A stretch of DNA of 64,000 bases. It comes from Plicaturopsis crispa FD-325 SS-3. Its lineage: Eukaryota > Basidiomycota > Agaricomycetes > Amylocorticiales > Amylocorticiaceae. Location of the stretch: the NCBI GenBank assembly GCA_000827205.1, contig KN832559.1, forward strand, positions 1,055,236 to 1,119,235. Direction: 5' to 3'. The translations under genes and the position numbers were made by a program. Under the pieces are notes generated by a model. The model worked only from the letters and a program-made list of their open reading frames with translations. It was not told the origin of the DNA and searched no databases. Shown one piece after another: positions 1-12,247 of the stretch. Numbering within the stretch: the first letter of the stretch is position 1; every line of letters begins with the position of its first letter.

Positions 1-874
1 CTAACGTCGCAACAGGTGTCGCGCAGTTCTGGGCGCGAGATATCCTGCTAGGGAGATGTTTCGAGTGGTGGGGAGCTGGGAGCCGTTTTGTCAATTAGCT
101 TTGTAGATACCGTTCCTCGTTTTGTAAGTAGTCGCGTACGCCGCCGTAGGCTGCACCAATGCAATTTCTATCTGCTTCATCCTATGGTCGTACCACATTC
201 AATATCATTCAATGGCAAACAATGAGTAATATGCAATATGCAATTGCTTTGGAATAGATTGCATGCATTTGATGGTATTTTCGACAGCATTCAATGGCAT
301 TCATTTTTGGAGTGCAAAAAATGTAATCAGGTGGAACGCGAGTGAACGCGATTGAACTCAGACTTCTCGTTCGTACACGTTCGACGCGATTCGCTGCCAT
401 TCAAGTCGATTTTCACTGGGGGTGATCCCTGAGGAATTCCGTTTCTCACCGGTTTCATTTCCCCTCGTATTCCGTCTAAGCACACTGCTGCCTCCCTATC
501 CTCAAGAAACGACGCCGTCCATCGTACGATTTGGATCGGGACGCGTTTACGTTGAAGTTCGCGTAGGAGAGTGATCGGACCGCGAATCCATAACTTGATT
601 GAAGTTCCCGCGGCGCCCTTATAATGTACGCCGCTACGCGCAAAGGACTAGTACTTCAAAATCTTTCAAAATTCAGTGTTACAACTTGCATGCCCGTTAT
701 GATTTTCTGCGTCCTGAATCTCTGCCATATTGGAAACTAAAACAGCGAGGGACGCCGAATTTCAGTATATTTGGTAAGCACATGAGTTAGGACGGTAACG
801 TTGACTTGTAGATATAGACGCTAATGGCATGATAGTTTCGCATGCTTCGACGGGATGAACAGAAAAACCTGTGT
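1..874. other. Intergenic, downstream of EF-hand gene A
   Basis: No gene is supported here. The stretch from about 180 to 330 is AT-richer than its surroundings and carries several copies of a short ATTCAATG-type word. The open frames are short and show no splice structure or recognisable protein. The 3' end of the minus-strand EF-hand gene lies at its right edge. Confidence 0.6.
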
Positions 875-3800
875 TCAATAGCCGGCCTCCTGGTACTCTT
901 GCTCGTCGCCGTAGGCGCCCTCGTTTGTATACTGGCCTTCGTCTGCATATCCATCTTCGCCCGTAGGCTGGGCATCGGTACTGCCACCACGGGCCCATTC
1001 ATCGACGTCGCCGCTGACTTCGTCCTCGGCTTGATAATTGTCGACACTAGCAACACCCTGCCCGTCCGCGTACTGGGGAGGCAGACGTGCCCGCGGGTTT
1101 CCTGCCGCGCCTGCTGCACTTGGGCCGTTGGAGTTGACAATCTTCCGTATGTCCTCGATGGTCGCCAGCTCCGCCAGTTTCCCCAGCAGCTTCTCCAAAG
1201 CAGCTACGCGTTCCATCAATTGATCGATCTATACGACAAGGCGCAACTTAGCGGGCATGTCGCAAATGTCGAAGATATCTGACCTTGTCCGGCTCCGGCA
1301 CATGCTCGCTGGTATCCGAGCTCCAAAGCCGTTGCAGCTGGCCCAAGACGCTGTTGGGTTTTTGCGTCTACCGTATGGTCAGTACAGCTCGGGAAGCAGT
1401 CGTTTCTCGTGAGCACCTACATCTTCGTACCAGCTACTGTAAAGTCCTCCCGCGAAGCAATTGATTTGGAGCGAGACCTCCTTGCGCTGCTGTTTCCATC
1501 CGCGGATGAGGTTGACCATTCTGCTATTGAAGGTGTAAAACACCGTCAGCAGTGTCTGTCCCATGGCCTCGAATTGTTCCTCGTCCACGGTTTCTGTCTG
1601 GGCGCTGAGGACGACGTCACGATGATGTTCAAGCAGCACCGTTAGCAGTGACATTATTAGCTGTGCAGTATTGGGTGAGCAGTGAGATAGAGCGCAAAGA
1701 ATCGATGAGGGGGCGCACCAGTTCAATTCTTTGTCCGTTGCTTATCTTCATCATCGCAGAGATGAGGGTATTATCATCCTCGATTCTCCAGTCCACAGGC
1801 TCTAGGGTCTCCGTGATACGGTTCCTCTCCAACTGCATAAATTCCGCTCTCAAGAGATCAAGCGTCGGAAAGCCTTCCTCCGCGGGGTCGTAGTTTTCCT
1901 CTGCACCGTCTTCAATGCTGTTCATTATGACGGGCCGCACGAAGTGGAGGACCCGGCGGTAGTCGTCAAGGGCTTCTTTGCAGTCGTCCGGGCACGAAGT
2001 GGCGGCCTCCTCGATAGCTTCGATGATGTCGAGGATATCTCCGTGGTATCTTTCGAAACGCCGCAGGTGAGACTCGAGAAATAGCGTGGCCAGCGTACAC
2101 TCACTGAATGTTGTTATCGAGCCATCCTACCGCCCAGCTGCAAGGCGCGTCATCGACCGGTCAAGTACCATATAACGAAAGGGGGCGTACAAGGCAAGCC
2201 ACTGGGGGAAGGTCCAGCCAGAGGGGCAGGCACGAGTGAATCTGTTCACCTCGCGTACAGATACAAACCCACTCCCATCCGTGTCAATGGCATCCCCAAT
2301 CGGGCCGTGATCTGTCACGGCGACTGCTGAGAACAAATAGAAAACAAAGGGCATGGTACGCACACATGATTTTTGATAGGACATTCAACGTCCACTCATC
2401 CGGGTGAGCAAGCCCCGTGGTCACCCTACTTTCCTGGAACTTGAGCACGAAGTGATCATGGAGTGCTGTGGGATGGTATTTGATTGTGCGCGCAGTAGCA
2501 GTGGGATTTTACGCACCATCGACGAAAACACGGCATTTCACGCTCATTTTCCATTCCTAAGACAGAATGAGATGGTTGTCCCAAGATTCCAATGCCAAAC
2601 TAGAGCTTACAGAATCTACGCATGTGTTCAGTAGTGTGCCTCAATGAACAAGATCGGATCCCACCTTTCCAAACCTTCTGCACATCTTCGTCTTCGATAA
2701 ATTGGTACGGACCCATATCAAGCTAAAAAAGCTTAAGAAGATTTTGGAGAAACATATGGAAGACTACTTACCCTTTGGAGGATGGCGTCCCTCGATGCGA
2801 AAATGTTATTGGTGATTTGCGCTGCGGCACCCTCGATTTTCATAGCAGACTGTTTACTAAAGAAGATGGTTTTTCAATGACGATGAGATCGACAGTAAGA
2901 AGGGTCTCACTAGTTCTCCTGGAGAATTCGGTCCAGGTCCTCCTGTATCGTTCTTTTGAGTGGGCCGGTAACTTCTTCACCAAAAAAGTCTGCAAGACCA
3001 GACAGAAGCGCGTCGTTCTGTGTCCAGGATGGCTTCGGTCAGCGATCACCGCAGAAAATATCTGCATATGACTTACCTGTACGATCTCTTCGGGACCACC
3101 GTATCGAGCGATGTATTCCATGGCCTTGTTTTCTTTCTCCGTCATGTTCCCGAGCATCGAAATCACTGTCTTGATCTCACTGCTTATCTCCTCTACCTGA
3201 CCGCGCGTCTCGTGGATGGTGCGCGCAGTGCGATAGCTCAGGAGATCCTCGAGGGCCTGTTTCCTCTGCGAAAATTCGTCGAAGAAACCGGACAATCGCT
3301 CCTTGTAGCTCCCCGAGAAGCAAAGCCGAACTGAACAAGAGTATCAGAGAAAGATGAGAGAGGCGGGGTTTGTTGTTCTCACAGGTGCTCTGCTTGTACT
3401 TGTAATAGACGCTGTAAATGGAATGGCAAAAAGTAAGTAAGAGATCGATTGCATGCATCCCTGGTTATGCACACGCACAGAGAAAATTGGCCTGGAGCGG
3501 TATTAGCAAGGTAAAGAGACGGCCATCCAAGCAGTCATAGGACGCACCAAAATCTGTAATGACCGCCTCGATGGCTGCAAATTCCCCCTGGAACATCTCG
3601 GTAATCGCATCCTCAGGCTCCTCTACCACGTCGGCTAGATATCGGATGACACTCATCATGCGAGTCTACGCAGATGAAGCTCAATTCAGTGATACCCCCA
3701 TGGCTCGAGCATACAGAGGTGCCCACCATCGAATGACATGTAACGGCGATTTGCGCATTGTTATCCCTCCGGTCCAATTCAAGTTTGATAATAGCCTAGA

Positions 3801-4289
3801 GTATCAATGTCAGTTGCAAGATTTACGGTAACCTTGCTTGGTTGGTGTCCGTGCCTTGAAGACTGTCACAACTGTCTAATGATTGTGCGAATGTGAGTTT
3901 TCCAAATAGTGCAATTTTATTGAATATCAAACACACCTTCGCGACGGGGTGAAGCTCAGCAAGTCCCTCGAGGACGGCCGTGACCTGGTTAGCAGCAGAT
4001 ACAACTTTCCTTGCCACCTTCTTAGAACCTTTGTTCTTCCCTTGGGCTATAACGAAATCAGTCTTGTGCTATGCTACAGAAAGATGCGCAAAACAGCGTA
4101 CACATATTCGCAATGAGCTCCTCTGCCGACTTCAAAGACGCTTGGACTGGGCCATCGAGCTGATCTAGAAAACCGCATAACGTGCAAGCGTTAGTACCAT
4201 TGTAAATAGGACGAGATTTCAGACGACTGACAAATTCTGTTGCGGATATCATCAGGGTTCGCTGTAATTTGGGCGTCGGTTGAGTCCAT
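875..4289 (-). CDS. EF-hand protein, family copy A (many exons)
   Basis: First of three paralogs in the window (others at 20003 and 28097). The start is the ATG at 4289, opening with MDSTDAQITANPDDIRNRI, which aligns with the start of copy B. In order the protein shows a short N-terminal helix with a KSAEEL-like motif, a GANQV-type helix (here SAANQVTAVLEGL), a VIRYLADV segment, a coiled-coil-like block with ISMLGNMTEKE, a WKMSVKCRVFVDG block, one canonical EF-hand loop DTDGSGFVSVREV, then a helical C-terminal half with GWKQQRKEVSLQINCFAGG. The tail is rich in Gly, Glu, Tyr and Asp. The conserved 13-nt and 5-nt micro-exons seen in B and C are present (the 5-nt one at 2611-2615). One intron seems to use a GC donor near 3853. 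No signal peptide or membrane segment is visible. A single calcium-binding loop is seen in sequence; the cellular role is unknown. Confidence 0.85.
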
Positions 4290-5764
4290 TATGTAGGATG
4301 GCAAGGTAGAGAATGTGGTTGCACTAGAGTGGCTTCGCATTATAAGGATAGTCAAAAACAAAGGCGCCCATAAACGTTTGTGCACAGCACAAGCTACGAG
4401 TGATGCGGGCGGGAGAATATGAGCAGTGCGGGAGAACATACGTGGTGAGGCGCTTACATGGATCACACCCACGACATATGATCAAAACTAGCATGTCAGA
4501 AGTAGTAGAACGACAGTGCAGATAGGCGCTGACATCCGTTCAAAAGATTCCCGTGAGAGAACACATGTCTGACGACCCTGTAGTATCAGTGGTGAGTACG
4601 ACGCCACCTTGAATGAATGGAACAAACCCCATTTCTGTCGACCTGTTCATCTACAAGTTCTTCATTTCTAGCGCTGTGAACTATAATCCGATTCGACCAG
4701 GCAAAGTTCGGAATGCGACACTCACTTGTTACGGTGAAGGTTGAACATTCGGCAGCGAGGATTATGGGGTTATGTTGCATTCATTTCACGGACTGAACGC
4801 ACGAAGGCAAGGATCAGGCAAATGCTCGAAACGGCACTAACAAGTGCCCGACCGACATCAATGGACAGGGGTCACTGTGTGTCCTACACCACGAACAGGA
4901 TTATCACGGGTGTGAAAGGGAATGGAAAGTTCGAGGAGTATACCTTGTCACTATCCTCTCATGGAAAGTCCTTGGCACGGGCGATGCACGGTTTGGGGGT
5001 TTGAAAGACTGCCGTGGAAGTGACCGCGGACCACGCGTTTCATGCTGCTCCCTGGATAGGACGCCACCAATCCAGCATCAGATGCATAGAGGGATAGATG
5101 TGCACACACGTAACACCAAAGACAGCGCCTCGAGAGGGAGATGAACGACGTGCCAAGAGCAGCGCTTGTCTCCCCCTCGCTGCTGATCTGCTGCTAAGAC
5201 TGTTACCGTAACCCCCACAGAAAAACACATGTACAAACGGGGGCCAGTGCGATGCGTGTGTTGACCTAGCACTTTCCGCAGTGGCCTGTTCGGCATTGCC
5301 AGTGAAATAGTAAATGGGTCGATGACACGTGTATGCCCTCGCTAACAGGGTTTTCAGGGCTACGTAGTTTCCAGTGGAAAGGGCTCCGGATAGGCTCCGT
5401 GGATAGGCAGTACGGTGCTAACGCCGCAGTGAACGAGAGAAACTTGATCAGATTGACGCGCGCTTCTGCTGAAACACGTAGTCAGCAATTTCGGACCGCA
5501 AACCAGAGTCTAAAGCTGGAGGAGAAGGCTGACCAGGGAGCGAAAAGTTCGCGGGAAAAGCACCATCTGGGGTATATCAAGTTTCTCGCCGGCATGAACA
5601 GCGAAGACGGATATTTACTTGAATTTTGATGGCTTCCCTATAAGGCAGGTAACGCAGTTCCTAACTAGAAGAAAAGGGTGCTTACCGCCACCCAAGAGTA
5701 AATGTGTGCCATTGACAATTAGCAAGCGGGGAACACTAGAGTAAAGTGTAACTTATAGAGGGTA
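4290..5764. other. Intergenic 1.5 kb, no gene seen
   Basis: Upstream of EF-hand gene A and downstream of the pfkB kinase gene (both on the minus strand). The longest open frames are under 100 codons, do not extend across plausible introns and resemble nothing I recognise. It presumably holds the promoter of gene A and the terminator of the kinase gene. Confidence 0.5.
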
Positions 5765-7280
5765 TCATTCTCCAAACCAGCCCGCACTCATCATCTCGTC
5801 CGCAAGGCCGTTCCAATTCCTACGTCGAGCCTTCCGACCAGACAGTTCAGTGGCAAATCTAGGATGTGTGTAGGTTAGTCTAGTTGAGTGGCAGAATATT
5901 GCACGCACCTCAGACATTCATCGAGCCTCCACCGGCCGCGTTCAGGCTCAGGAAGTTTCCCTTGCGCGAGCGGTATGTACGGCGCCCCCGGCAAAATCTT
6001 GCGACTCAATGCATAGATCATCCCTGCCACAAACGCGTCCTGCGCCCCCACCTCGTCCAGGACCTCATCCTCCGCGTGCTCCGGCGTCTCCGTCCCCTGC
6101 GAATCGCTGTCGTCCCCGTGCCGCCCCGACGACACATTCCCGCCACCGGCCGCCGTGAACGCACTGGAGGACGGCGTCTGGCTGCGCCCGCCCGCCCAGA
6201 AGTCGCTTCCGCTGCGCACGCTCTCCGTGGCGTCTGTCCTCAGGCTCGGGGCGCGCTCCCGCCGCTCGTCGACCCACCCAGAGCTCTGGAAGTACTCGCG
6301 CGTGGGCAGGGAGAGCACGGCGGCGCCCTCTGCGCCCCAGTGTGCGACAAGCAGCGCGTGCGGCGGGGCCACGGACGCGAGAGACAGCAGGAATGCCCGC
6401 GGCGTCGTGGCGTAGTGCGGCGACTGTGACTGTGCGTAGTGCTGGTTCACGAACAGCACGTCCGCGTGCGGGATTAACTGAGATTGTGTGATCAGCTGAG
6501 GCGTCTGGCATTGGTAGATGGTAGAGATTCACACCGCTTCGACACCCTGTCGGCCCTTGCGACGCTGAAGACGCAGTGGTTCCGCCACTGGCGCTCCCGC
6601 GCGAGCCCGTCCACGCCATAGATATTGTTTAGTGTCGTTTTTACGGATCTGCCCTCGAAATGCAGCCAGTCGAACGGCGCGGGCGACGGTGAAGGTGGTG
6701 CTTGGCCCGAGCTTGACGGCGCGGAAGGCGACGGTACCGCTGGTGAGGGCGAGGGCGTGGGGTTGGCGTAGTTCTCAGGCGCAAGAAGCGGACCCAGCAA
6801 GGACACGAATTCCTCATGCGTCACGTCGGGGAGTGGGTTATGGTTGATCACCGCGCGGGTATCCGTTTCAGCTGCGGCAAGCCGACGTTAAGATATCAAT
6901 ACGACCACGGACGAGTGCTACCTACCTGAGTGCATCACCCACGCGCTGGGAACACCCGCATCCGGCCAGATCTTACAGTACTTGGTACTGACATTCTCCT
7001 GCTCCAGTTCGCGTAGGATCGTCGCGCCCTCGTCCTTAGCCCCAAGCGGCGCGACGAGCATCGCGTCGACCGCGGGGAATTGCGCCAGAAGAGACGACAC
7101 TACGCTTGCAGAGCCCCCACGCGTGCGTGCGACGGCGTGCGCGCGGACGGCGGTCGAGGGCGCGGGGTGCGATGGTAGGGACAGGGTGTGGGTCACGAAA
7201 AGCGTGCCGACCGCGATGATTCGCAAGGGGTTTTGGACCGTCGTAGGCGGTTCGTGTGTGTTGCGTCGGAGAGGAGCCAT
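5765..7280 (-). CDS. pfkB/ribokinase-fold carbohydrate kinase, frame problem inside
   Basis: Member of the pfkB (PF00294-type) sugar/nucleoside kinase family, closest in layout to ketohexokinase; the substrate is not predictable. Starts at 7280 (MAPLRRNT), with N-terminal strand IIAVGTLFVTHTL and the Gly-rich GGSASVVSSLLAQFP motif. The C-terminal anion-hole and catalytic motif reads EVGAQDAFVAGMIYAL, so GAQD stands where most families have GAGD. Exons by eye: 7280-6926, then from 6871, then 6477-5909, then 5858-5765. The second exon runs in frame through FEGRSVKTTLNN and WRNHCVFS, but the expected continuation RRKGRQGVEA lies in another frame at about 6565-6535. Either a small indel breaks the gene or an 80-nt segment from about 6646 to 6567, which has GT and AG ends and restores the frame, is spliced out. 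The final exon ends in AGWFGE. Tandem with ACL4 upstream. Confidence 0.85.
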
Positions 7281-7502
7281 CCTGAGTCCCCTGCACTCCA
7301 GAAGTTTTCGTCGTAGCCGTCGTGGTCGAAGTGAGAAGACGAGAGCGAAGACGGCAAGTCGCGTCCAATTATTCCGGCCACTCCAACTGGTACTTAGAAC
7401 ACTCGAGACAACAAACAACAATGAATTTAGTACGCAGATACGACAGTAAGATACTTTTAGTATATGGGAGGTATATTCCGACAAATGTGCAAAGCGAACC
7501 GT

Positions 7503-8877
7503 CTAAACCATCTCTACATCACCGTCCTCGCTTCCATCCTCGTCTTCCCACTCCTCGTCTTCTCCTCCGCCCTCGTCCTCGTCAGCGCCAGCAGGCGACG
7601 GTTTTATTCCGAGAGCATCAAGTTGTACAATGAGCTCCTTCACATGCTCGAGCATAGGCGCGTCGGGATGTTCCTCGTTTGTATGCAACTGCGAAGGGAC
7701 ACGACATGAGTTACGGGCACGATGGAAAAGCAGAGGAGATACGACTTACGATGTGACATGTCTCCAAGCAATCTCGCGCATCGCGCGCAAGCTCCTCCCA
7801 GGAAAGGTCATCGATTTTTTCACCGCTCTCTCGCGCTTGCTCTGCCATGAGGAAGAAACACCACCCTTCGAGATACCAGGCCTCGACCTCCTGGTCATCT
7901 GCGGCCATCACCCCATGTAGAACCAATAATGCTGGCGTAAAGAGTGCAAGCTCAAGGAAAAGCTTGACAAGAGCGAGGCGCGTCGCTATCGGCGGGAGAC
8001 GGGAATCGTCTGAGGGGGAATAAGAATTACGGCAAATATAATGAGCGCAACGGTCCGTACCTAGATCCAAGTCTTTCCATGCTGTCCACGCTTGCTCGAG
8101 GCATTTCTTGGCATCGTCCGGACGCGATTGAGACATACGCACAGAGGCCAATGTCTGTAGGGCCTCCGCGTTTCCTGGGTCGGTTTGCAAGGCCAGATTG
8201 AGCAGATCTTCGCACGTCTTTTCAGCCGCAGGATCGAAACTACCGGGCCGTTTAGTAGTGGTCTCCAATAAATATAATCAAACAGACGCACCATAGATCG
8301 TAGGAGGGATCCATCCATATTTCGACCATGCCCACCAAGCCGCGCACGATGTTGCTCTTCAATTCGGCTTCATCTTCGTTTGGTGCGTCGGGATTCGCGG
8401 CAGGCTCCTTCCCCTTCAGCTGCACCATCAAAATGTCAATCGCAGACTGGTAATACTGCAATGCGGCTTGCGGGTCGTCATCGCTGAGCTGCGCGAGATA
8501 TAGATAGGCCGACGGCGGCGGGGGCGAAGGGGCACCTGGCGACGGAGGCAGGAGAGCGGCAAAGGTCTTATAGCATCGAAATTGCATCTCAGTGTCTACC
8601 GCACCGAACATAAAAATTTCTTGCTGACCGTTCGCGCCGCATCAAGATCGCCTGTCTCGAGCTGTATCACCCCGAGCATCTCTTTCGCCTCTGCATGGTG
8701 TGGTTCCCGCTGGAGAATTCTCTCCGTAAATTGTCGCGCGAGCTCGTAGTCGCATTGCACGACGAGTGATTGGGCCTTTTCGAGGAGAGCTGCAACCGTT
8801 GGAGGTGCTGCCGGTGCTGCCAAAGACTCGGACGCGACAGACTGTAGCTTTTTCGATTTCGTTCGTGTACGACCCAT
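7503..8877 (-). CDS. ACL4: TPR assembly chaperone of ribosomal protein L4
   Basis: Matches the fungal Acl4 (YDR161W) family, dedicated chaperones that bind newly made Rpl4 and escort it into the nucleus for 60S assembly. Five exons (8877-8629, 8566-8292, 8239-8061, 8009-7750, 7688-7503) keep frame and give 382 residues. The N-terminus MGRTRTKSKK is basic. TPR-like helical pairs follow: AKEMLGVIQLETGDLDAAR, AYLYLAQLSDDDPQAALQYY, ALQTDPGNAEALQTLASVR and a WYLEGWCFFLMAEQ helix. The last exon is strongly acidic (EDEGGGEDEEWEDEDGSED), as is usual for Acl4. Length and architecture fit the family. It shares a 271-bp divergent upstream region with the plus-strand gene at 9149, so the two may be co-regulated. 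The assignment rests on architecture and remembered family features, not a search. Confidence 0.82.
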
Positions 8878-9148
8878 ACCGACTGCAGCAAAAAATGCAG
8901 GAATCAAGATTCCACTGACTACAAGATTTACTGACGCTGAGATTCAAAATCTGACGGCCGCATTCGACTCAGACCCCTATCCATCCCCGTATCGAAGAAC
9001 TTTGTAGGACGCTTTTCGGTTGTCAAATTCTTGCAAGTTACATACTGAAATAACCTAGTTTTGAAACACAGGTAAGCCCTTCGATTGCTATAGTTAAACC
9101 TGCTTTCTAACGCAGTTGTTGCCTTGTTTCGCTACCGCCTTTGCCGCC

Positions 9149-10585
9149 ATGCCACACTGTCAGCCAGCGATAGATCCAGAGACAGGGATGCTTACCAGTC
9201 CGTTGCGGGATCATTCGGATCCCCTTTTTCTCGAGCGCTTTGAGGCGTTCATGCAGAAGAGTCTTCTCGACGTGAAGTTGTTTGCAGAGAGGGAAAACTA
9301 TCCATTTGAGGATGTGAGCGCAGTCCATTTGCACCGCCGGGCGAATCTAATGTAAATATGCGCAGGCCAGACTGCGTGTTGCCGAATGGCATTGCAAGTA
9401 TCTGCGCGACCGACTTCCCGACGCTGACCCTCCGGCAGCAGCAGTCAAAGAAGATCACAGTCAGAAAATATATCTTCTGACCAAAACGGCTATTACTGAC
9501 ATCACACAGTCCGCACCACCCTGTGCCGGACATCCCGTGTCCTCGAATCGCTATGCGAGGTCACCGGCGTACACTCGTTCGTGCTTGCTGTCAATCCACA
9601 TAACCCCGCGCACCAAGGCTTCCTGGGCGGGTCCGTGCTCGGCCGGGAGTTCTGGCGCGGCTTCCGCGGCGGCGGGCGGGTAGGCGCGTTGGCCTTCAAG
9701 TCGCACTGCATCAAGGTGCGCGCAGAGGAGTGCGCAAGCCAGCACGACATGGCACCTGGCATTTGTTACGCGCAAGAGGCCGCGCTGGCGAAACGCACGC
9801 CCGCGAGCGCGATCAAGGCCGAGCTGTACGCCAACGTCCGCAGCTCCCTCAGGTGCGTGCCCCCGCCCCGTCCGCACGATGTTGAATGCAGAATTGCGTG
9901 CTACCAGGTCCGCGAGCGGGACGCGCAATGCGGAGATGAAGTGGTCCAACCACGAGCGGCTGCTCGCGTACGGCGTGCGCATCGTCGGGTGGCCGGACGA
10001 CATCCCGAAGCAGAACCCGTCGACGCTCTCGGCGACGCAGAACAAGCGGCTTCTGGACTTGCTGCAGGCGGGTGATCTGCACTTTGTCAAAGCCGGCGAC
10101 CACGACGCGTCTGAGGTTCCCGTTCCCGGGCCGTCGACGCAGGCCACGACAGCACAGGAGACGGACCCGAGCATGGAGGACATTGATTTCTCGTGGGCGT
10201 ACGCGGCGGAGGGTGATGAGAGCGTGCCGCCTCAGGTATGCCGCCCCCTTGCGTCTGTGGCGCCTCGCTGACACCCCTGCAGCCCCAGGGGACCGAAGCA
10301 CATGAGACTACCTACGATCCACGGTCCGCCGAAGAAATCCTTCGTGAGGCGCTGGGAGGCGACGTCCCTACGGAGGCCGACCCCACATTCGTGCCGCCGC
10401 TGCTTCTCTTGGGCAGTGGGACTAATGGGACCAGGATTACTCACTATATCGACTCGCACAGTTACGCTCACCGCATCTTGCCTGTTCCGTCCGCGTCGCG
10501 CAAAAGGACGAGAGAAGAGGATGATGAGCCCGAATCGGATAGCGTACCCTCAACTAGAACCTGGTTTACCCCTCGAGGCTCATGA
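9149..10585 (+). CDS. Conserved-looking hypothetical protein, 410 aa
   Basis: Not recognised. The start at 9149 is in good context (GCCGCCATGC). Five exons (9149-9313, 9366-9459, 9510-9852, 9908-10235, 10283-10585) close in frame to 410 residues. The core has HSFVLAVNPHNPAHQGFLG followed by a Gly-rich stretch and ALAFKSHCIKVRAEE, then a segment with WSNHERLLAYGVRIVGWPDD. The C-terminal third is acidic and rich in Pro, Ser and Thr, ending in a basic patch RKRTREEDDEPESD that could be a nuclear signal. No signal peptide or membrane helix is visible. Its promoter is shared with ACL4 in divergent orientation. Clear splice sites and steady codon use say it is a real gene; the function is unknown. 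Confidence 0.75.
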
Positions 10586-10810
10586 CCTGCCCGTGTGCAT
10601 GTATCTTTTTTTTCGGGCTGTTTAGCGTACAATCTACATACTTAACCGTGTACTGCATTCTCTGGACATAATTCACTTGCATTTAGTTCGCGAAAACGCC
10701 TCGACTGCAGGCTGGACTGCGACCTGGCATGAGGTAATCCGATTGACGACTGGCGCGCACACGGATAAATAAGCGGGCAACACGCTGCGGACGGTTTCCT
10801 TCTAGCCACC

Positions 10811-12247
10811 ATGTTCTCCTCATTTTTCTCGTGAGTTCAGCGTATACTTCACTCTGATGTATTTTGAAAGGGAAAGATAGAACGTCGCCCCCCGTCGATC
10901 CTACCGCCCCGACGCTTCACCCAGTCTCGTCTAGGTACGCGCCGACGGAGCTGTTCGGCGAGCTCGAGCCAAAGGACACGGAGTGGTTGTGTGCGTCTGG
11001 ATTCGTCACCGAGACGCAGGTATTCTACGTCGTCGCGGAGGACGGCATGTCCATCTTTTGCCAGGTGATACACTCGTCGATTGGGTGCGCACTCCATGCA
11101 ATAAATCGCACACGACTTTTCCCGATCTGACATGTTCTCTGCTGCAGCGTGTGGTATCCGACGATCCAGTTCACATGCAAGATATACAACCCCCGCACGA
11201 AGGAGACCATCTGGCGCTCCGTCAACGTTAGCAACTGGTCCGTCGGCGCGGACAAGCGTTCCTCGAAAGCGGACGAATACTCCATCACCCTCTCCAGCAC
11301 TCCCGGGGCTGACCACCCCGAGACATACACCATCCGTGCCAACCTCCCCGAGGAACTCCAAATCCTTCTGGAAGTCCGTCGCCCCTCAGCGGTTCCCGGA
11401 TTCAAGGTCGGCAAAGGCCCTAAGGGCGGGTACTCGTACTTTGGACACGACCCCGAGAAGGCAGACGGCTATGCCGTCCACCGCTTCTGGCCGAGAACGG
11501 AGAACACGGGGATGCTCGTGTACAAGGGCGAGGTGTTCAACGTGAAGGGCCCCGGCATGTTTATCCACGCCATCCAGGGCATGCGCCCCGACAACGTCGC
11601 CGCCGCCTGGGACTTTGCGAACTTCCAGAGCGACGCGCACGGCGGCGTGTCCGCCATGCAGATGGAGTTCAAGACGATCGACGCGTACGGGCGCAAGGGT
11701 GCAGGGTCCGGCGGCGTGAAGGTGAACGTCGGCGCGGTGGTTCTGGGCGGGAAGCTCGCGGCGGTGACCGCTGAGACTAGGTGGCCGGATGAGGCGCTGG
11801 CGGAGGACGCGGTCGTGAAGTCACGGGTACAGCATCTCAACCCTGTCCTCGACCCCGACACAGGATATGGCCAGCCGACCGCCTTGGCGTATGAGTGGGC
11901 AGGGCCATCCATAGTCGCCGATGCCCCAGGTGCTATCGAGGCGAAGTTGGTCAATGAAGTCGGTACACCTTCAGCACCCAACGGACTCATCGACAAGGTC
12001 GACGTCCTTGCAGAGATACCGCAGGTCATTAAGATGGTCGTAAACTACGTCTCGGGGACGAAACCCTTCATGTATATGGTGCGTGATTGTGATGTTCGTT
12101 TTCACCCGGCAGTGTCTGATAGCCCCCTAGTTCAAAAACCCGGGAAAACTGGTGGTGAAAGGGCCGGATAGTCTCATCCCTGGTCTCTCTGAGGGACTTG
12201 AGATTGAAGGTGCTATCTACAACGAGACCACGTTCATCTCCACTTGA
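10811..12247 (+). CDS. SVF1: Survival factor 1 (Svf1, lipocalin-like fold)
   Basis: Svf1-family protein (PF08622-type), linked in yeast to oxidative-stress survival and sphingolipid handling. Four exons: a 20-nt first exon 10811-10830 (MFSSFFS), 10881-11084, 11148-12078 and 12131-12247, closing to 423 residues. Family hallmarks are seen in order: EWLCASGFVTETQVFYVV, VIHSSIGVWYPTIQFTCK, HRFWPRTENTGMLVYKGE, GPGMFIHAIQGMRPDNVAA, WDFANFQSDAHGGVSAMQM, and a C-terminal strand GLEIEGAIYNET. Length fits the family (about 380-480). A TATA-like ATAAATAA sits about 40 bp before the start codon. No membrane segment; cytoplasmic, peripheral membrane binding being known for the family. It is followed 311 bp downstream by the OMA1-like gene on the same strand. 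Confidence 0.93.

Noticed and set aside
6065-6619. 184-codon frame overlapping the pfkB gene on the same strand
   Set aside because: Shadow frame in GC-rich coding sequence; the kinase motifs lie in the other frames.
9551-10183. 210-codon minus-strand frame
   Set aside because: Antisense of the plus-strand gene at 9149, whose exons and splice phases are consistent.
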